64,000 bases of DNA from Aeromicrobium sp. Leaf245 (GCF_942548115.1 NZ_OW824151.1:1178001-1242000); one strand, 5' to 3'; shown: positions 23,914 to 34,283, numbered from the stretch's first letter. Made by a program: numbers and translations. The notes: generated by a model from the sequence alone, not told the origin.

Positions 23914-25218
23914 ATGAGGACCGGACCGGTGGTACTGGCGAGCATGGCCCTGCTGGTGGGCGGCTGCTCCGCGGCGCCGGACGAGGACCGTTCCGCACCC
24001 GTGGTCGAGAGTGACGCCGTGCCGGCCGCGAGCACCGGGACGCCGCCCATGGCGGTCGTGCTCACCCCAGCGGCGACCTCGGCCTCGCAGGTCGTCACGT
24101 GGCGCTCGGTGAAGGCGTGGGGCAACCAGCGCGTCGTCGCGCAGCCGGTCGGTGGCGGCACCCAGGTGCGCGCGGCGGCCCGGCGCAAGGCCGCGACGAG
24201 CGTGCGCGACAGCGGCTCGGCCCGCCCGGCGTACACCGCGACGCTGACCGGCCTGGAGCCCGGAACGCGCTACCGCTATCGGGTGGTCAACAACGGTGGC
24301 AGCGCGGGCGACTACCACTTCACGACGTCAGCGGCCGAGCTGGAGCCCTGGACGTTCCTCACCCTGGGCGACACCCAGGTGGCCAACGCCGACCGCCCGG
24401 CCGCCATCGTCAAGGCCGCGGTGAACCGCTTCCCCTCGGCCAACCTCGTGCTGCACGCCGGCGACGTCGTGAACCACCCGTGGGTCCACCAGGAGTGGGT
24501 GGACCTCATGGCCGCGCTCGCCCCGGTGCGGACGAGTCGCAACGTGGTGGCCTCCATCGGCAACCACGAGCAGTGCATCCTCGTGCGGGACTGCCGCTCG
24601 GGCGACGCGCAGGGGTTCCGCACCTACTTCTCGTCGCCGTCCAACGGCGTCTCCGGCCAGCGACCCACCTGGTACCGCTTCGACCAGCAGGGCGTCCGCT
24701 TCGTGGTGCTCGACTCCTTCGGCTCCGACCTCGCGGCCCAGGCCCGCTTCCTGGACGCACAGCTGCAGGACAACCCGAACCGGTGGAGCGTCGTGCTGCT
24801 GCACGCCGGTCCGTTCGCGTCGCGGGCGGACCGCACCAACAGTGCCGTCTTCTCGACGGTCCTGCCCGTCATCGAGAAGCACGACGTCGACCTCGTGCTC
24901 AGCGGTCACGACCACGTCTTCAGCAGCGGGTACCGGGGCGACCCCGACAGCACGGTGTTCGCGACCTCGGTGTCCGGCCCCAAGTTCTACGAGATCTCGC
25001 GCGCCGACTGGGACCGCCGAGGTGCCACCCGTGCGCGGTGGGCCGAGAGGATCAGCACCTACCAGGTCGTCGACGTCGCCGCGGACACGCTGCGGTTCCG
25101 CTCCATCGTCGCCTCCAAGGGGTCGGGCTCGACGCCGTCGATCGCGTACGGCGCGGCCCTCGACGACGTGACGATCACCAAGGACGCCGACGGCGACAAG
25201 TCCGTCACCCGACGCTGA
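23914..25218 (+). CDS. Purple-acid-phosphatase-like metallophosphoesterase lipoprotein
   Basis: Exported phosphoesterase of 434 residues. The signal peptide ends in the lipobox LLVGGC (Cys18). Residues about 45-135 are a fibronectin-III-like domain (PAYTATLTGLEPGTRYRYRVV). The calcineurin-like domain follows with metal motifs LGDTQVANADR (GDxQ), LHAGDVVNHPW (GD), SIGNHEQC (GNHE), VVLLHAGPF and LSGHDHVFSSG (GHDH). An FN3-plus-phosphoesterase layout is typical of bacterial PAP-like enzymes; the substrate is unknown. It is divergent from truA. Confidence 0.88.
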   Translation: MRTGPVVLASMALLVGGCSAAPDEDRSAPVVESDAVPAASTGTPPMAVVLTPAATSASQVVTWRSVKAWGNQRVVAQPVGGGTQVRAAARRKAATSVRDSGSARPAYTATLTGLEPGTRYRYRVVNNGGSAGDYHFTTSAAELEPWTFLTLGDTQVANADRPAAIVKAAVNRFPSANLVLHAGDVVNHPWVHQEWVDLMAALAPVRTSRNVVASIGNHEQCILVRDCRSGDAQGFRTYFSSPSNGVSGQRPTWYRFDQQGVRFVVLDSFGSDLAAQARFLDAQLQDNPNRWSVVLLHAGPFASRADRTNSAVFSTVLPVIEKHDVDLVLSGHDHVFSSGYRGDPDSTVFATSVSGPKFYEISRADWDRRGATRARWAERISTYQVVDVAADTLRFRSIVASKGSGSTPSIAYGAALDDVTITKDADGDKSVTRR

Positions 25219-25224
25219 GAGCGC

Positions 25225-26772
25225 TCAGCCGGCCAGGCGGACGGCGTTGCACGAGGGACGGCTGAGCATCGTGACGTCCATCGTGCCGATCTTGATCCCG
25301 AGCGACGAGAGCAGGGGCGTGAGCAGACCCTCGAGCAGGGGGTTGAGCACCGTCAGGAGGAAGTTCGTGACGGACGAGAGCAGACCGCCCAGCAGACCGT
25401 TGTTGTCGACCTCGACGGCGAAGTTCACGTTGCTGCTGAAGGTGTGGTTGGCGGGCGTGGGAAGGCCCGCGCCGGCGGGATAGGTGAAGGTGTGGCTGCC
25501 CGCGTTCGTCGCAGCCACCACCTCCTTGAGGTGGAGAGGAAGGTCCTTGCGGGGGTTCAGCAGGCTGGCTGCGGTCAGTCGGGCCGACCCCGTGCCTCCG
25601 TACCCGACGACGCGCGCTGCCGTGGTCTGCCCGGCGATGGTCACGCTGGCCGGGCCGGTGCACTGCAAGGACGACAGGGTGGCCGAGCCCTCGCCGACGC
25701 GGACGCCCATGCTGATCTCGGCGTAGGCGAGGAGCGAGGTCCCCACGACTGTCTCGAGGTCGACCCGGGCCTGGGCCGTGCGAGCGGTGACCCCGGCCTT
25801 GCCGCAGGCGATCTGTGGTGGCTCGACGATGACGATCCGGGCGTTGGCGTTGAGCAGGCCGAGCGGGAGGCTGAGACCGAGCTGGTCGATGCGCAAGGCG
25901 CTGGTGCCGTTGGCGGCGACGAAGGACGCCCCGACGAGGTCGAGCGCGTTGACCGACGCCGAGAGGGCGGCGTTGCCGGTGGTGTCGAGTGCGAGGAAGT
26001 TGCTCACGTCGGCCCGCAGACCCGTGGCACGCGCGGCGATCGACTCCAGCAGGGTCGCGCTCACGAGGTCACCCTGCTTGCGGACGACGGAGGCCGCCGC
26101 CAGCGTGAACGTCTGCAGCGAGACGTCGAGCGCTGCGAGCTCCTGCGGTGTGCCGACGCCGAGGGCCGCCGCGAGGTCGACGAGCGGGACCTGCACGTTC
26201 TTGAGGCTCACGAGGCCCGTGTAGCCGACGACGTCGAGACCGTTGACCTTGATGACGCGGTCGAGGATCGGTCCGATGGCGCTGCCGGACGTGCTGAGCG
26301 TGAGCGTCTTGGTGCCGACGGAGAAGCAGACGGCCGCGTCGGACCGTGTCCCGATCGCCGTGCGTGTGGCCGAGCCCGAGTCGTTCCCGATCACGGGGGC
26401 GAAGGCGTAGTCCACGGTCGTGGCCGCGGTGATCCGCACGGCGTCGCAGCCGGTGGTCCCGGAGCCGGCGACGAAGGCACCGGTGGAGCTGAGGTGGCCC
26501 GGCGTCACGACCAGCGGCGACGACGTGCCGACGCGGCGGCCCTGGCGGGCCAGGCTCGCGTTCGCCGCGGCCTGGAGCGTCGACGTGGTGCAGGTCGGCA
26601 GCTTGCGTGCGGCGTCGAGGGCGGCCACGTCGGCGACCGCCTGCATGTCGCGCGCAGCGACGCGCTGCACCCCGAGATCGGTCGCGAACGCGGTGAAGCC
26701 GACCACGATGACCATGATGAGCGCGGTCAGGGGAAGGATGGCGCCCCGCTCGTCACGGCGCTGGCGCCTCAC
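25225..26772 (-). CDS. TadG-like membrane-anchored protein
   Basis: 515 residues; GTG 26772 overlaps the stop of the TadE-like gene (GTGA), so the two are coupled. The N-terminus RDERGAILPLTALIMVIVVGF is the TadG/Flp-pilus-type signal: a short basic, Glu-containing leader then one hydrophobic helix. DLGVQRVAARDMQAVADVAA follows, the TadG_N signature. The long exported remainder is Ala/Val/Thr-rich with few recognisable motifs; two cysteine-containing stretches (CTTSTLQ, SLQCTGPASV) are visible. No pilus ATPase or platform genes are nearby. It may be a minor pseudopilin or an envelope protein. Confidence 0.75.
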   Translation of the reverse strand: MRRQRRDERGAILPLTALIMVIVVGFTAFATDLGVQRVAARDMQAVADVAALDAARKLPTCTTSTLQAAANASLARQGRRVGTSSPLVVTPGHLSSTGAFVAGSGTTGCDAVRITAATTVDYAFAPVIGNDSGSATRTAIGTRSDAAVCFSVGTKTLTLSTSGSAIGPILDRVIKVNGLDVVGYTGLVSLKNVQVPLVDLAAALGVGTPQELAALDVSLQTFTLAAASVVRKQGDLVSATLLESIAARATGLRADVSNFLALDTTGNAALSASVNALDLVGASFVAANGTSALRIDQLGLSLPLGLLNANARIVIVEPPQIACGKAGVTARTAQARVDLETVVGTSLLAYAEISMGVRVGEGSATLSSLQCTGPASVTIAGQTTAARVVGYGGTGSARLTAASLLNPRKDLPLHLKEVVAATNAGSHTFTYPAGAGLPTPANHTFSSNVNFAVEVDNNGLLGGLLSSVTNFLLTVLNPLLEGLLTPLLSSLGIKIGTMDVTMLSRPSCNAVRLAG

Positions 26773-27269
26773 GAGCTCACCTCGCTGGTCGTGGTGTAGC
26801 CGATGGTGGTGGGGAGGGTGATGCCGAGCCCGGGGAAGGACGGGATCAGCGGGTTGGCGCGGTAGTTGTGGCTGATCGCGATCCGGGCGCACTGCACGGT
26901 CGAGCCGGTCGTGCACGCCGTGGTGGAGACGCTGCACGTCCCGACCGTGGCGCCGTTGCGGGTGAGCGTGCCTGTCGAGGTGCAGGTGACGCCGTAGGAG
27001 GAGAGCGAGCGGTTGATCGCCGCTCGGGCTCGATCGGCCGGCACGGTCGACCCCGTGGGGGAGACGGAGACGGCCATGGCGCGGGCGCCCTCGGCGGCGG
27101 CCTGGCTGATGCCTTGGCGGTAGCTCAGCATCCAGCCGTAGCTGATGACACCGAACAGCAGCGCGACGAAGATCGGCAGCACGAGGGCGAACTCGACCGC
27201 AGCAGCACCGTCGTCGCGACGACGGCGCGATCGCCCGTCGTCCGTGCGTGCCTGTCGTGGTCCGACCAT
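26769..27269 (-). CDS. TadE-family pilus-assembly-like protein
   Basis: 166 residues from ATG 27269 (GGGAG 7 nt upstream; a GTG one codon earlier is an alternative). After a basic tract (RSRRRRDDG) comes GAAAVEFALVLPIFVALLF, the TadE signature in which Glu is the conserved +5-like residue of the prepilin-type helix. ISQAAAEGARAMAV is the conserved second block. The exported C-terminal part holds five cysteines that could form disulfides. It is coupled to the TadG-like gene. Confidence 0.82.
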   Translation of the reverse strand: MVGPRQARTDDGRSRRRRDDGAAAVEFALVLPIFVALLFGVISYGWMLSYRQGISQAAAEGARAMAVSVSPTGSTVPADRARAAINRSLSSYGVTCTSTGTLTRNGATVGTCSVSTTACTTGSTVQCARIAISHNYRANPLIPSFPGLGITLPTTIGYTTTSEVSS

Positions 27270-27395
27270 CACGATGCTCCCTCGACCCGTGACCTGTCGG
27301 CTCCGCCCTGTGCAGGACCGACGCGAAAGCTCCCTCCCCGTCCCGGAACTCCCATCCGGCCGAGGCTTTCGTCCTGAAATCTAGCGTGACGAAAG

Positions 27396-27428
27396 GCCCC
27401 CTGTCCCTGGAATCAGGGAACAGGGGGC
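27396..27428. terminator. Hairpin upstream of the TadE gene
   Basis: GCCCCCTGTCCCTG (27396-27409) pairs with CAGGGAACAGGGGGC (27414-27428) with one bulged A and a 4-nt loop. On the minus strand it is followed by CTTTCG. It likely stops citrate-synthase transcription before the TadE/TadG genes. Confidence 0.55.
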
Positions 27429-27432
27429 TGTG

Positions 27433-27537
27433 CTGGTCATCCGCCCGTGGCCCGGAACCCCCGCCGGCTGGTCATCCGCCCGTGGCCCGGAACCCCCGCC
27501 GGCTGGCCATCCGTCCGCGGCCCGGAACCCCGTTGGG
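27433..27537. repeat. Three tandem 35-bp repeats downstream of gltA
   Basis: Units at 27433-27467 and 27468-27502 are identical; 27503-27537 is diverged. Each begins CTGGTCATCCGCCCGTGG. They lie between two terminators in a 317-bp stretch without a gene (27273-27589). The copy number may vary among strains. No function is evident. Confidence 0.9.
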
Positions 27538-27548
27538 CGGAAACGAGA

Positions 27549-27572
27549 GAACCCCCGCCGAGGCGGGGGTTC
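27549..27572 (-). terminator. gltA terminator
   Basis: GAACCCCCGC pairs with GCGGGGGTTC across a 4-nt loop (27549-27572), 18 bp after the gltA stop in the gene direction. It is followed on the minus strand by TCTCTCGTTT, a moderate U-rich run. Confidence 0.8.
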
Positions 27573-27589
27573 ACTCGCGTGGGTGGGCG

Positions 27590-28882
<1,293 letters not shown>

Positions 28883-28975
28883 GATGGGTCTCCTGTGACG
28901 TGCTGAACGGGTCATTGATGTGGCCCCGGACTCATCTCCAACCTAGTGCGGCCTCCCGAGACACGCACGGCTGGG

Positions 28976-29005
28976 TCTCGAGGAGCGAGCGCCGGGAAGC
29001 CTCGA
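28976..29005. repeat. Short dispersed motif, second copy of the one near 4435
   Basis: CTCGAGGAGCGAGCGCC in this segment differs by one base from the motif at 4435-4451. Both are intergenic. The 359-bp region 28883-29241 otherwise holds only this motif and the rplM promoter and leader. Confidence 0.45.
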
Positions 29006-29027
29006 CGTCCGGCCACGCCCACCCGTT

Positions 29028-29057
29028 TTGACCGCGTGCGGCCACGCCGGTTACTCT
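29028..29057 (+). promoter_or_regulatory. Promoter for rplM-rpsI
   Basis: TTGACC (29028-29033) and TACTCT (29052-29057) with an 18-bp spacer, about 180 nt before the rplM start. This is a strong housekeeping-type promoter, suitable for a ribosomal operon, and implies a long leader. Confidence 0.65.
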
Positions 29058-29241
29058 TGGACGTCGTTGTGCCCTGCGTGCGCGATCGCCTCCCGGCGGT
29101 CCTGCGCCGAAGCCCAGGCGGCCTGTGCCCCCGGACTCGACGGCCACGGAGAACGTGTGGTCCGCCCACGGTCCGGACGTGCAGCGACAACGACCCAGAT
29201 CCAGCTAGTGCCACCCAGAACCACAACGAGAAGGTCACGCC

Positions 29242-29685
29242 GTGCCTACGTACAGCCCCAAGCCTGCTGACATCAGCCATCAGTGGCACGTCATCGATGC
29301 TCAGGACGTCGTCCTGGGCCGTCTTGCCGTGTCGGCCGCGCACCTGCTGCGCGGCAAGCACAAGGCGACCTTCGCCCCGCATGTCGACGGTGGTGACTTC
29401 GTCATCATCATCAACGCCGACAAGGTGGCGCTGACCGGCAACAAGCGCACCGACAAGCCGGTCTACCGTCACAGCGGCTACCCGGGCGGGCTCAAGCAGA
29501 TCGCGTACGGCGACCTGCTCGAGAAGGACGCCCGCAAGGCCATCGAGAAGTCCGTGCGCGGCATGCTGCCGAAGAACCGCCTCGGCGACAAGATCATCAA
29601 GAAGCTGAAGGTCTACGCCGGCCCGGAGCACCCGCACGCGCCGCAGCAGCCCCAGCCGTACGAGATCAAGCAGATCTCCCAGTGA
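29242..29685 (+). CDS. rplM: 50S ribosomal protein L13
   Basis: Early-assembly large-subunit protein L13, 147 residues from GTG 29242, with GAGAAGG upstream. The conserved [42 protein letters not shown], and the C-terminal [11 protein letters not shown] and [16 protein letters not shown] are all present. It is coupled to rpsI by GTGA overlap. Confidence 0.98.
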   Translation: MPTYSPKPADISHQWHVIDAQDVVLGRLAVSAAHLLRGKHKATFAPHVDGGDFVIIINADKVALTGNKRTDKPVYRHSGYPGGLKQIAYGDLLEKDARKAIEKSVRGMLPKNRLGDKIIKKLKVYAGPEHPHAPQQPQPYEIKQISQ

Positions 29686-30200
29686 GCACCCGAGCAGAAG
29701 AGACGAGCACCGTGGCTGACACCACCGAGACCGACGTCCCCACCACCACCGACGGCGTCTACACCTCCGAGACCTCGCCGTCCGCGGAGATCGCGACGAG
29801 CAAGTCCCTCGTGGCCCCCGGCGCGGCCACCGGCCGCCGCAAGGAGGCGGTCGCCCGCGTGCGCATCGTCCCCGGCTCCGGCCAGTGGACCGTCAACGGC
29901 AAGCCGCTCGAGGACTTCCTCCCGAACAAGCTGCACCAGCAGATCGCCAAGGAGGCCCTGGCGGCCACCGGCCTCGAGGGCAGCTTCGACGTCGTGGCTC
30001 GCGTCACCGGCGGCGGGATGACCGGCCAGGCCGGCGCGCTGCGCCTCGGCGTGGCCCGTGCCCTCAACGCCATCGACGAGGAGGTCAACCGTCCGCTGCT
30101 GAAGAAGGCCGGACTGCTGACCCGCGACGCTCGCATCAAGGAGCGCAAGAAGGCCGGCCTCAAGAAGGCCCGTAAGGCTCCTCAGTACAGCAAGCGCTGA
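29682..30200 (+). CDS. rpsI: 30S ribosomal protein S9
   Basis: S9 of the 30S head, whose C-terminal Lys/Arg tail touches P-site tRNA. It is 172 residues from GTG 29682; GTG 29712 (VADTTETD) is an alternative start. The first ~45 residues are a Thr/Glu-rich extension common in actinobacteria. The core runs [20 protein letters not shown] to the tail [10 protein letters not shown]. glmM follows after 5 nt. Confidence 0.97.
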   Translation: MSTRAEETSTVADTTETDVPTTTDGVYTSETSPSAEIATSKSLVAPGAATGRRKEAVARVRIVPGSGQWTVNGKPLEDFLPNKLHQQIAKEALAATGLEGSFDVVARVTGGGMTGQAGALRLGVARALNAIDEEVNRPLLKKAGLLTRDARIKERKKAGLKKARKAPQYSKR

Positions 30201-30205
30201 TTCCG

Positions 30206-31552
30206 TTGGGCCGGATCTTCGGCACCGACGGGGTACGAGGCCTCGCCAACCGCGACCTGACCGCCGAGCTCGCGCTCGACCTGTCGGTCGCGGCGGCACA
30301 TGTGCTCGGCGAGGCCGGAGCGTTCGCCGACAGCCGGCCCACGGCGGTCGTGGCCCGCGACCCGCGCGCCTCGGGGGAGTTCCTCGAGGCGGCGATCGTC
30401 GCGGGTCTCGCCTCGGCCGGTGTCGACGTGCACCGGCTCGGCGTCGTGCCCACCCCGGGCGCCGCCTTCCTCACCGCCGAGCTCGACGCCGACATGGGCG
30501 TCATGATCTCCGCGAGCCACAACGCGATGCCCGACAACGGCATCAAGTTCCTCGCGCGCGGTGGACACAAGCTCGACGACGCGATCGAGATCGCGATCGA
30601 GCAGCGCCTGCAGGAGCCGTGGGAGCGCCCGGTCGGGGCCGGCGTCGGACGCATCGGCGACAGCCACGTGGGCGTGAGCTCCTACGTCAAGCACCTGGTG
30701 AGCACCGTCCCCGATCGGCTCGAGGGTCTCAAGGTCGTGCTCGACTGCGCCAACGGCGCCGCCTTCCACGTGGGCCCCACCGCGTTCGCCGAGCTCGGTG
30801 CCGAGGTCGTCACCATCCACGACGAGCCCGACGGTCTCAACATCAACGAGGACTGCGGCTCCACCCACCTCGGTGACCTGCAGGCCGCGGTCGTGCGGCA
30901 CGGCGCCGACGCCGGCTTCGCGTTCGACGGCGACGCCGACCGGTGCCTCGCGGTCGACGCCGAGGGGCGTGTGGTCGACGGCGACCAGATCCTCGCCGTC
31001 CTCGCGCTCGCCCGGCAGCAGGCCGGCACGCTCAAGGACGACACGGTGGTGGCCACCGTCATGAGCAACCTCGGCTTCGTGCAGGCGATGGAGGCGGCGG
31101 GTCTGCGCGTCCTGCAGACCGCGGTGGGCGACCGCTACGTCCTCGAGGCGATGCGTGCCGGCGGCTTCACGCTCGGTGGCGAGCAGTCGGGCCACGTCAT
31201 CATGGCCGACCACGCGACGACCGGCGACGGAGTGCTCACCGCGCTGCACCTCGCGGCGCGCATGCGAGCGACGGGTCGGTCGCTGGCCGACCTCGGGTCG
31301 GTCATGCAGCGGCTCCCGCAGGTGCTGGTCAACGTCCCCGACGTCGACAAGTCGCGGGTCGACACCGATCCCGTGCTCCAGGGCGAGCTGGTCGCGGCCA
31401 ACGGTGCCCTCGACGGTCGCGGCCGCATCCTGCTGCGTTCCTCGGGCACCGAGCCGCTGGTGCGCGTCATGGTCGAGGCCCCGTCGCTCGACGAGGCCAC
31501 GTCGGTGGCCGAGCGACTCGCCGACGTGGTGCGCCACACCCTCGGCGTCTGA
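30206..31552 (+). CDS. glmM: Phosphoglucosamine mutase
   Basis: Converts GlcN-6-P to GlcN-1-P for UDP-GlcNAc and peptidoglycan; 448 residues. The start is the uncommon TTG at 30206, five nt after rpsI, giving [15 protein letters not shown], which matches the family N-terminus. The phosphoserine loop is [15 protein letters not shown] (Ser104), the Mg loop is [10 protein letters not shown], the sugar-specificity loop is GGEQSGHVI, and the phosphate-binding loop is [12 protein letters not shown]. It pairs functionally with glmS, 2.7 kb downstream. The TTG start suggests modest, rpsI-coupled translation. Confidence 0.97.
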   Translation: MGRIFGTDGVRGLANRDLTAELALDLSVAAAHVLGEAGAFADSRPTAVVARDPRASGEFLEAAIVAGLASAGVDVHRLGVVPTPGAAFLTAELDADMGVMISASHNAMPDNGIKFLARGGHKLDDAIEIAIEQRLQEPWERPVGAGVGRIGDSHVGVSSYVKHLVSTVPDRLEGLKVVLDCANGAAFHVGPTAFAELGAEVVTIHDEPDGLNINEDCGSTHLGDLQAAVVRHGADAGFAFDGDADRCLAVDAEGRVVDGDQILAVLALARQQAGTLKDDTVVATVMSNLGFVQAMEAAGLRVLQTAVGDRYVLEAMRAGGFTLGGEQSGHVIMADHATTGDGVLTALHLAARMRATGRSLADLGSVMQRLPQVLVNVPDVDKSRVDTDPVLQGELVAANGALDGRGRILLRSSGTEPLVRVMVEAPSLDEATSVAERLADVVRHTLGV

Positions 31553-31572
31553 TCGGCCCGCTCGCGGCGCGG

Positions 31573-31578
31573 TAGCGT
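31573..31578 (+). promoter_or_regulatory. -10 box (leaderless) for the tandem GNAT gene
   Basis: TAGCGT ends 6 nt before GTG 31585, with no Shine-Dalgarno between. It sits in the 32-bp gap after glmM. Confidence 0.5.
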
Positions 31579-31584
31579 CGGCCC

Positions 31585-32550
31585 GTGCAGATCCGTCGGG
31601 TGGACCTCGCAGACGACGAGCAGTACGCCGCGTTCCACGCGGTCTACGCCCGCAGCCACGCCGAACCCTTCGACGAGCCCTGGGGCATCGCGGAGAAGCG
31701 GACCAACCTCACCAGCGACCCCTACGCCGAGCACGTGGTGCTCGCCGGCGTCGTCGACGACGAGGTGGTGGGTGGGGCGTGGGTCTCCTTCCCCCAGCAG
31801 GACAACCGGACGCTCGCGTACCTGCACGTCTTCGTCGACCCTGGACGGCGTCGTGCCGGCCTCGGCAGTGCACTGCTGCGGGCCGTCGAGGATCGGGTGA
31901 GGGCCGAGGGTCGGGTCAACGCCTTCGCCGAGGCGTCGTGGTCGGTGCACGACGAGGCCGGCGCAGGGTCGGTGTTCGCCGCCCTGCACGGCTATCGCGT
32001 CGACCTGCTCGACGCGATCCGCGAGCTGCGCCTCCCGGCCGCGCCGCCTCAGGCGCCGTGGCGTGACGGGTACACCGCGGTCGCGTGGCGTCACTGCCCC
32101 GAGGAGTGGGTCGACCAGTACGCCGTGCTCCGCGCGCTCATCCTGGCGGAGGCCCCGTCGGGCGACGTCGGCATCGGGCCGGAGCACTTCGACGCCGCGC
32201 GGGTGCGCCACGAGGAGGCGCGGTGGCGCGAGCAGGGCCGTGTCGGACAGACGGTGGCGGCGGTCGCCCCCGACGGCACGCTCGCCGGGCACACCCAGCT
32301 CGTGGTGCCGGATCACGGCGAGACCGCCTACCAGTGGGACACCCTCGTGCTCCCGGCCCACCGCGGCCACGGCCTCGGTCTGGCCATGAAGGTGGCGGCC
32401 CTGCACGAGGCGGCCGACCTGCTCGAGGGTCGCACGCGCGTCACCACCTGGAACGCGGCCTCGAACACGCCGATGATCGCCGTCAACGAGGCCATCGGGT
32501 ACCGGCAGGTGGCGTGGGCGGCCGAGCTGGTGAAGGGGCTGGGCGGCTGA
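31585..32550 (+). CDS. Two-domain GNAT N-acetyltransferase
   Basis: 321-residue protein with two GNAT folds. The N-domain (1-~150) has the acetyl-CoA loop VFVDPGRRRAGLGSALL. The C-domain (~165-321) has LVLPAHRGHGLGLAMKVAAL and NAASNTPMIAVNEAIGYR. Mycothiol synthase also has two GNAT domains, but the sequence here does not show enough to call MshD, so the substrate is unknown. It converges with coaA across the 749-bp repeat region. Confidence 0.85.
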   Translation: MQIRRVDLADDEQYAAFHAVYARSHAEPFDEPWGIAEKRTNLTSDPYAEHVVLAGVVDDEVVGGAWVSFPQQDNRTLAYLHVFVDPGRRRAGLGSALLRAVEDRVRAEGRVNAFAEASWSVHDEAGAGSVFAALHGYRVDLLDAIRELRLPAAPPQAPWRDGYTAVAWRHCPEEWVDQYAVLRALILAEAPSGDVGIGPEHFDAARVRHEEARWREQGRVGQTVAAVAPDGTLAGHTQLVVPDHGETAYQWDTLVLPAHRGHGLGLAMKVAALHEAADLLEGRTRVTTWNAASNTPMIAVNEAIGYRQVAWAAELVKGLGG

Positions 32551-32569
32551 TCCTCGGCGTCGGTCGAGT

Positions 32570-32691
32570 CGTCGTCCGGGGCGTCCCGTGCCGTTGCTGC
32601 TGCGTCGTTCCGGATGGGCCTCGACCCGCGGCTGCGTTGCTCCGGCTGGGTCATGCCTTGCGGCTGCGTCGCTGTGGCTGCGAGTCGGGTC
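32570..32691. repeat. Left flank of hairpin element copy 1
   Basis: Degenerate repeats of CTGCGTCGCTGTGGCTGC type (for example near 32598, 32631 and 32663), about 31-35 bp apart. They continue the inverted symmetry of the element outward: the same motif, reversed, is at 33139-33195. No credible coding sequence is present. Confidence 0.6.
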
Positions 32692-33125
32692 GGTCTCCGA
32701 AAGGGCCTCGACCGGCGGAGGGGTCCGGGCTCGGGTGGGCTCTCGGAGCGTGGCTGGGGTGACGCAGGATTCTGCGTTCGTGCGTGAGGGGGCGAAGGAT
32801 GCTGCGTTCGTTACGGGATCCCGTCACCAACGCAGCATCGTTCGGGCTTCAGCACGCGAAGGCAGAATCCTGCGTCCGCCGGGGCGCCGGTGCGCGGGGG
32901 ATGGGCAGAGATTCTTCCTTCGCGTGTGACGGTCCACGAGAAGGGAGAATCCCTGCCCGTGCGGGGCCTCTTCTCGTCGCCACGATGCTTCCTTCGCGTG
33001 GCACGGTCCACGCGAAGGAAGGATCGTGCACTGATCCCGCGCAGAGGGAGAATCGTGGCCGCGCCCCGCAGACCCAGCCGAGCCGAGACCCCTCCCCTGC
33101 TCCGGTCGAGGCCCTTTCGGAGACC
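32692..33125. repeat. Hairpin-rich inverted-repeat element, copy 1
   Basis: A 434-bp non-coding element bounded by perfect 24-bp inverted repeats (32692-32715 starting GGTCTCCGAAAG; 33102-33125). Inside are three strong hairpins. A: 32761-32876, outer 15-bp arms GACGCAGGATTCTGC/GCAGAATCCTGCGTC, with inner palindrome ACGGGATCCCGT. B: 32903-32958, GGGCAG...CTGCCC. C: 32981-33028, CACGAT...ATCGTG with CTTCCTTCGCGTGG/CCACGCGAAGGAAG. A fourth half-arm is at 33030-33070. The same element, inverted, is at 48774-49205. It lies between convergent GNAT and coaA genes. There is no transposase and no obvious target duplication. Confidence 0.93.
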
Positions 33126-33299
33126 GCCCCGCCTCGTAGCCACGGCGACGCAGCCGCAGGAGAACGTGGAGCCACAGCGACGCAGCCGCAGCCGAGAGCC
33201 CGGCCGAGGTGTCGCAGCAGCAGGGAGGTCTCGGCCGGGCCGACTCACCCGCAGGACACGACCGGCCGGCCGCCGCACCCGCAGTCCGGCTCGTCCGGC
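33126..33299. repeat. Right flank of hairpin element copy 1
   Basis: Contains GCGACGCAGCCGCAG at 33146-33160 and 33178-33192 (32 bp apart), then a degenerate continuation up to the coaA stop. It mirrors the left flank in inverse orientation. There is no gene. Confidence 0.6.
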
Positions 33300-34241
33300 T
33301 CACATCTTGCGGAACCGCACCCACTTCACGGAGTGCTCGGCGCTCTTGCGCAGCACCAGGTCGGCGCGGCCGCGGGTGCTCTGGATGTTCTCGCGCAGGT
33401 TGGGCCAGTTGATCGTGTCCCACAGCTCCTCGGCGCGGGCTCGCGCCTCGTCGTCGGTGAGGCTGCTGTAGCGGTGGAAGTAGGAGGCGGGGTCGGCGAA
33501 CGCCGTGCGGCGCAAGGCCAGGAACCGGTCGACGTACCAGCGGCGGATGTCCTTGCTGGAGGCGTCGACGTAGATGGAGAAGTCGAAGTAGTCGCTCACC
33601 GACAGCCCGGGTGACCCGTCGCCGCGTTCCTTCGCCGGAGCGAGGACGTTGAGGCCCTCGACGATGACGATGTCGGGCCGCTCCACCACCACCGTCTCGT
33701 CGGTGCGGTCGTAGGTGAGGTGGGAGTAGACCGGCGCCGAGACCTGCTCGACGCCGGACTTGACGTCGATGACGAAGCGCAGGAGCGCCTTGCGGTCGTA
33801 GGACTCCGGGAAGCCCTTGCGCTGGAGGATGCCCCGACGCTCGAGCTCCTCGTTGGGCCAGAGGAAGCCGTCGGTGGTGACCAGCTGGACGCGCGGGTGG
33901 TCCGGTGACTGGGAGAGCAGAGCGCGCAGGAGCCGGGCGGTCGTGGACTTGCCGACGGCCACGGACCCGGCCACGCCGATGACGAACGGGGTGCGCTGGG
34001 GCTGCGGCTCCCGCAGGAACGACTCGGTGGCCTCCCAGAGCCGGGTCGCGGCACGCACCCGGAGGCTGATCAGCTCGGTGAGGGGCAGGTAGACCTCGCG
34101 CACCTCGTCGATGTCGAGCTCGTCGCCGAGGCCACGCAGACGCTCGACGTCGGCCTCGGTGAGCGGCTGCGGCACGTCGTCGGCGAGGTCGGCCCATGCG
34201 GACCTCTCGATCTCGACGTACGGCGAGAGCTCACGAGCCAT
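33300..34241 (-). CDS. coaA: Type I pantothenate kinase
   Basis: Phosphorylates pantothenate, the first step of CoA synthesis; 313 residues. ATG 34241 gives [19 protein letters not shown], matching actinobacterial CoaA. The P-loop is [34 protein letters not shown] and [13 protein letters not shown] are substrate-binding, and [10 protein letters not shown] and [19 protein letters not shown] complete the family. It is divergent from glmS across a 55-bp gap. Its 3' end faces hairpin element copy 1, which probably terminates it. Confidence 0.97.
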   Translation of the reverse strand: MARELSPYVEIERSAWADLADDVPQPLTEADVERLRGLGDELDIDEVREVYLPLTELISLRVRAATRLWEATESFLREPQPQRTPFVIGVAGSVAVGKSTTARLLRALLSQSPDHPRVQLVTTDGFLWPNEELERRGILQRKGFPESYDRKALLRFVIDVKSGVEQVSAPVYSHLTYDRTDETVVVERPDIVIVEGLNVLAPAKERGDGSPGLSVSDYFDFSIYVDASSKDIRRWYVDRFLALRRTAFADPASYFHRYSSLTDDEARARAEELWDTINWPNLRENIQSTRGRADLVLRKSAEHSVKWVRFRKM

Positions 34242-34283
34242 GGCCTCATCCTGCCGGTAGCGGGAGCCGGCGGGTTCCCTGGG

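Noticed and set aside
31585-32550. Mycothiol synthase (MshD)
   Set aside because: Two GNAT domains fit, but I could not identify MshD-specific motifs, so only the family name is given.
32692-33125. Classical IS element
   Set aside because: Inverted ends are present but there is no transposase or flanking target duplication that I can identify; at most a non-autonomous element.
32551-33299. Several open frames in the hairpin element and its flanks
   Set aside because: All are arginine-rich, lack ribosome-binding sites and domain similarity, and are explained by inverted repeats.
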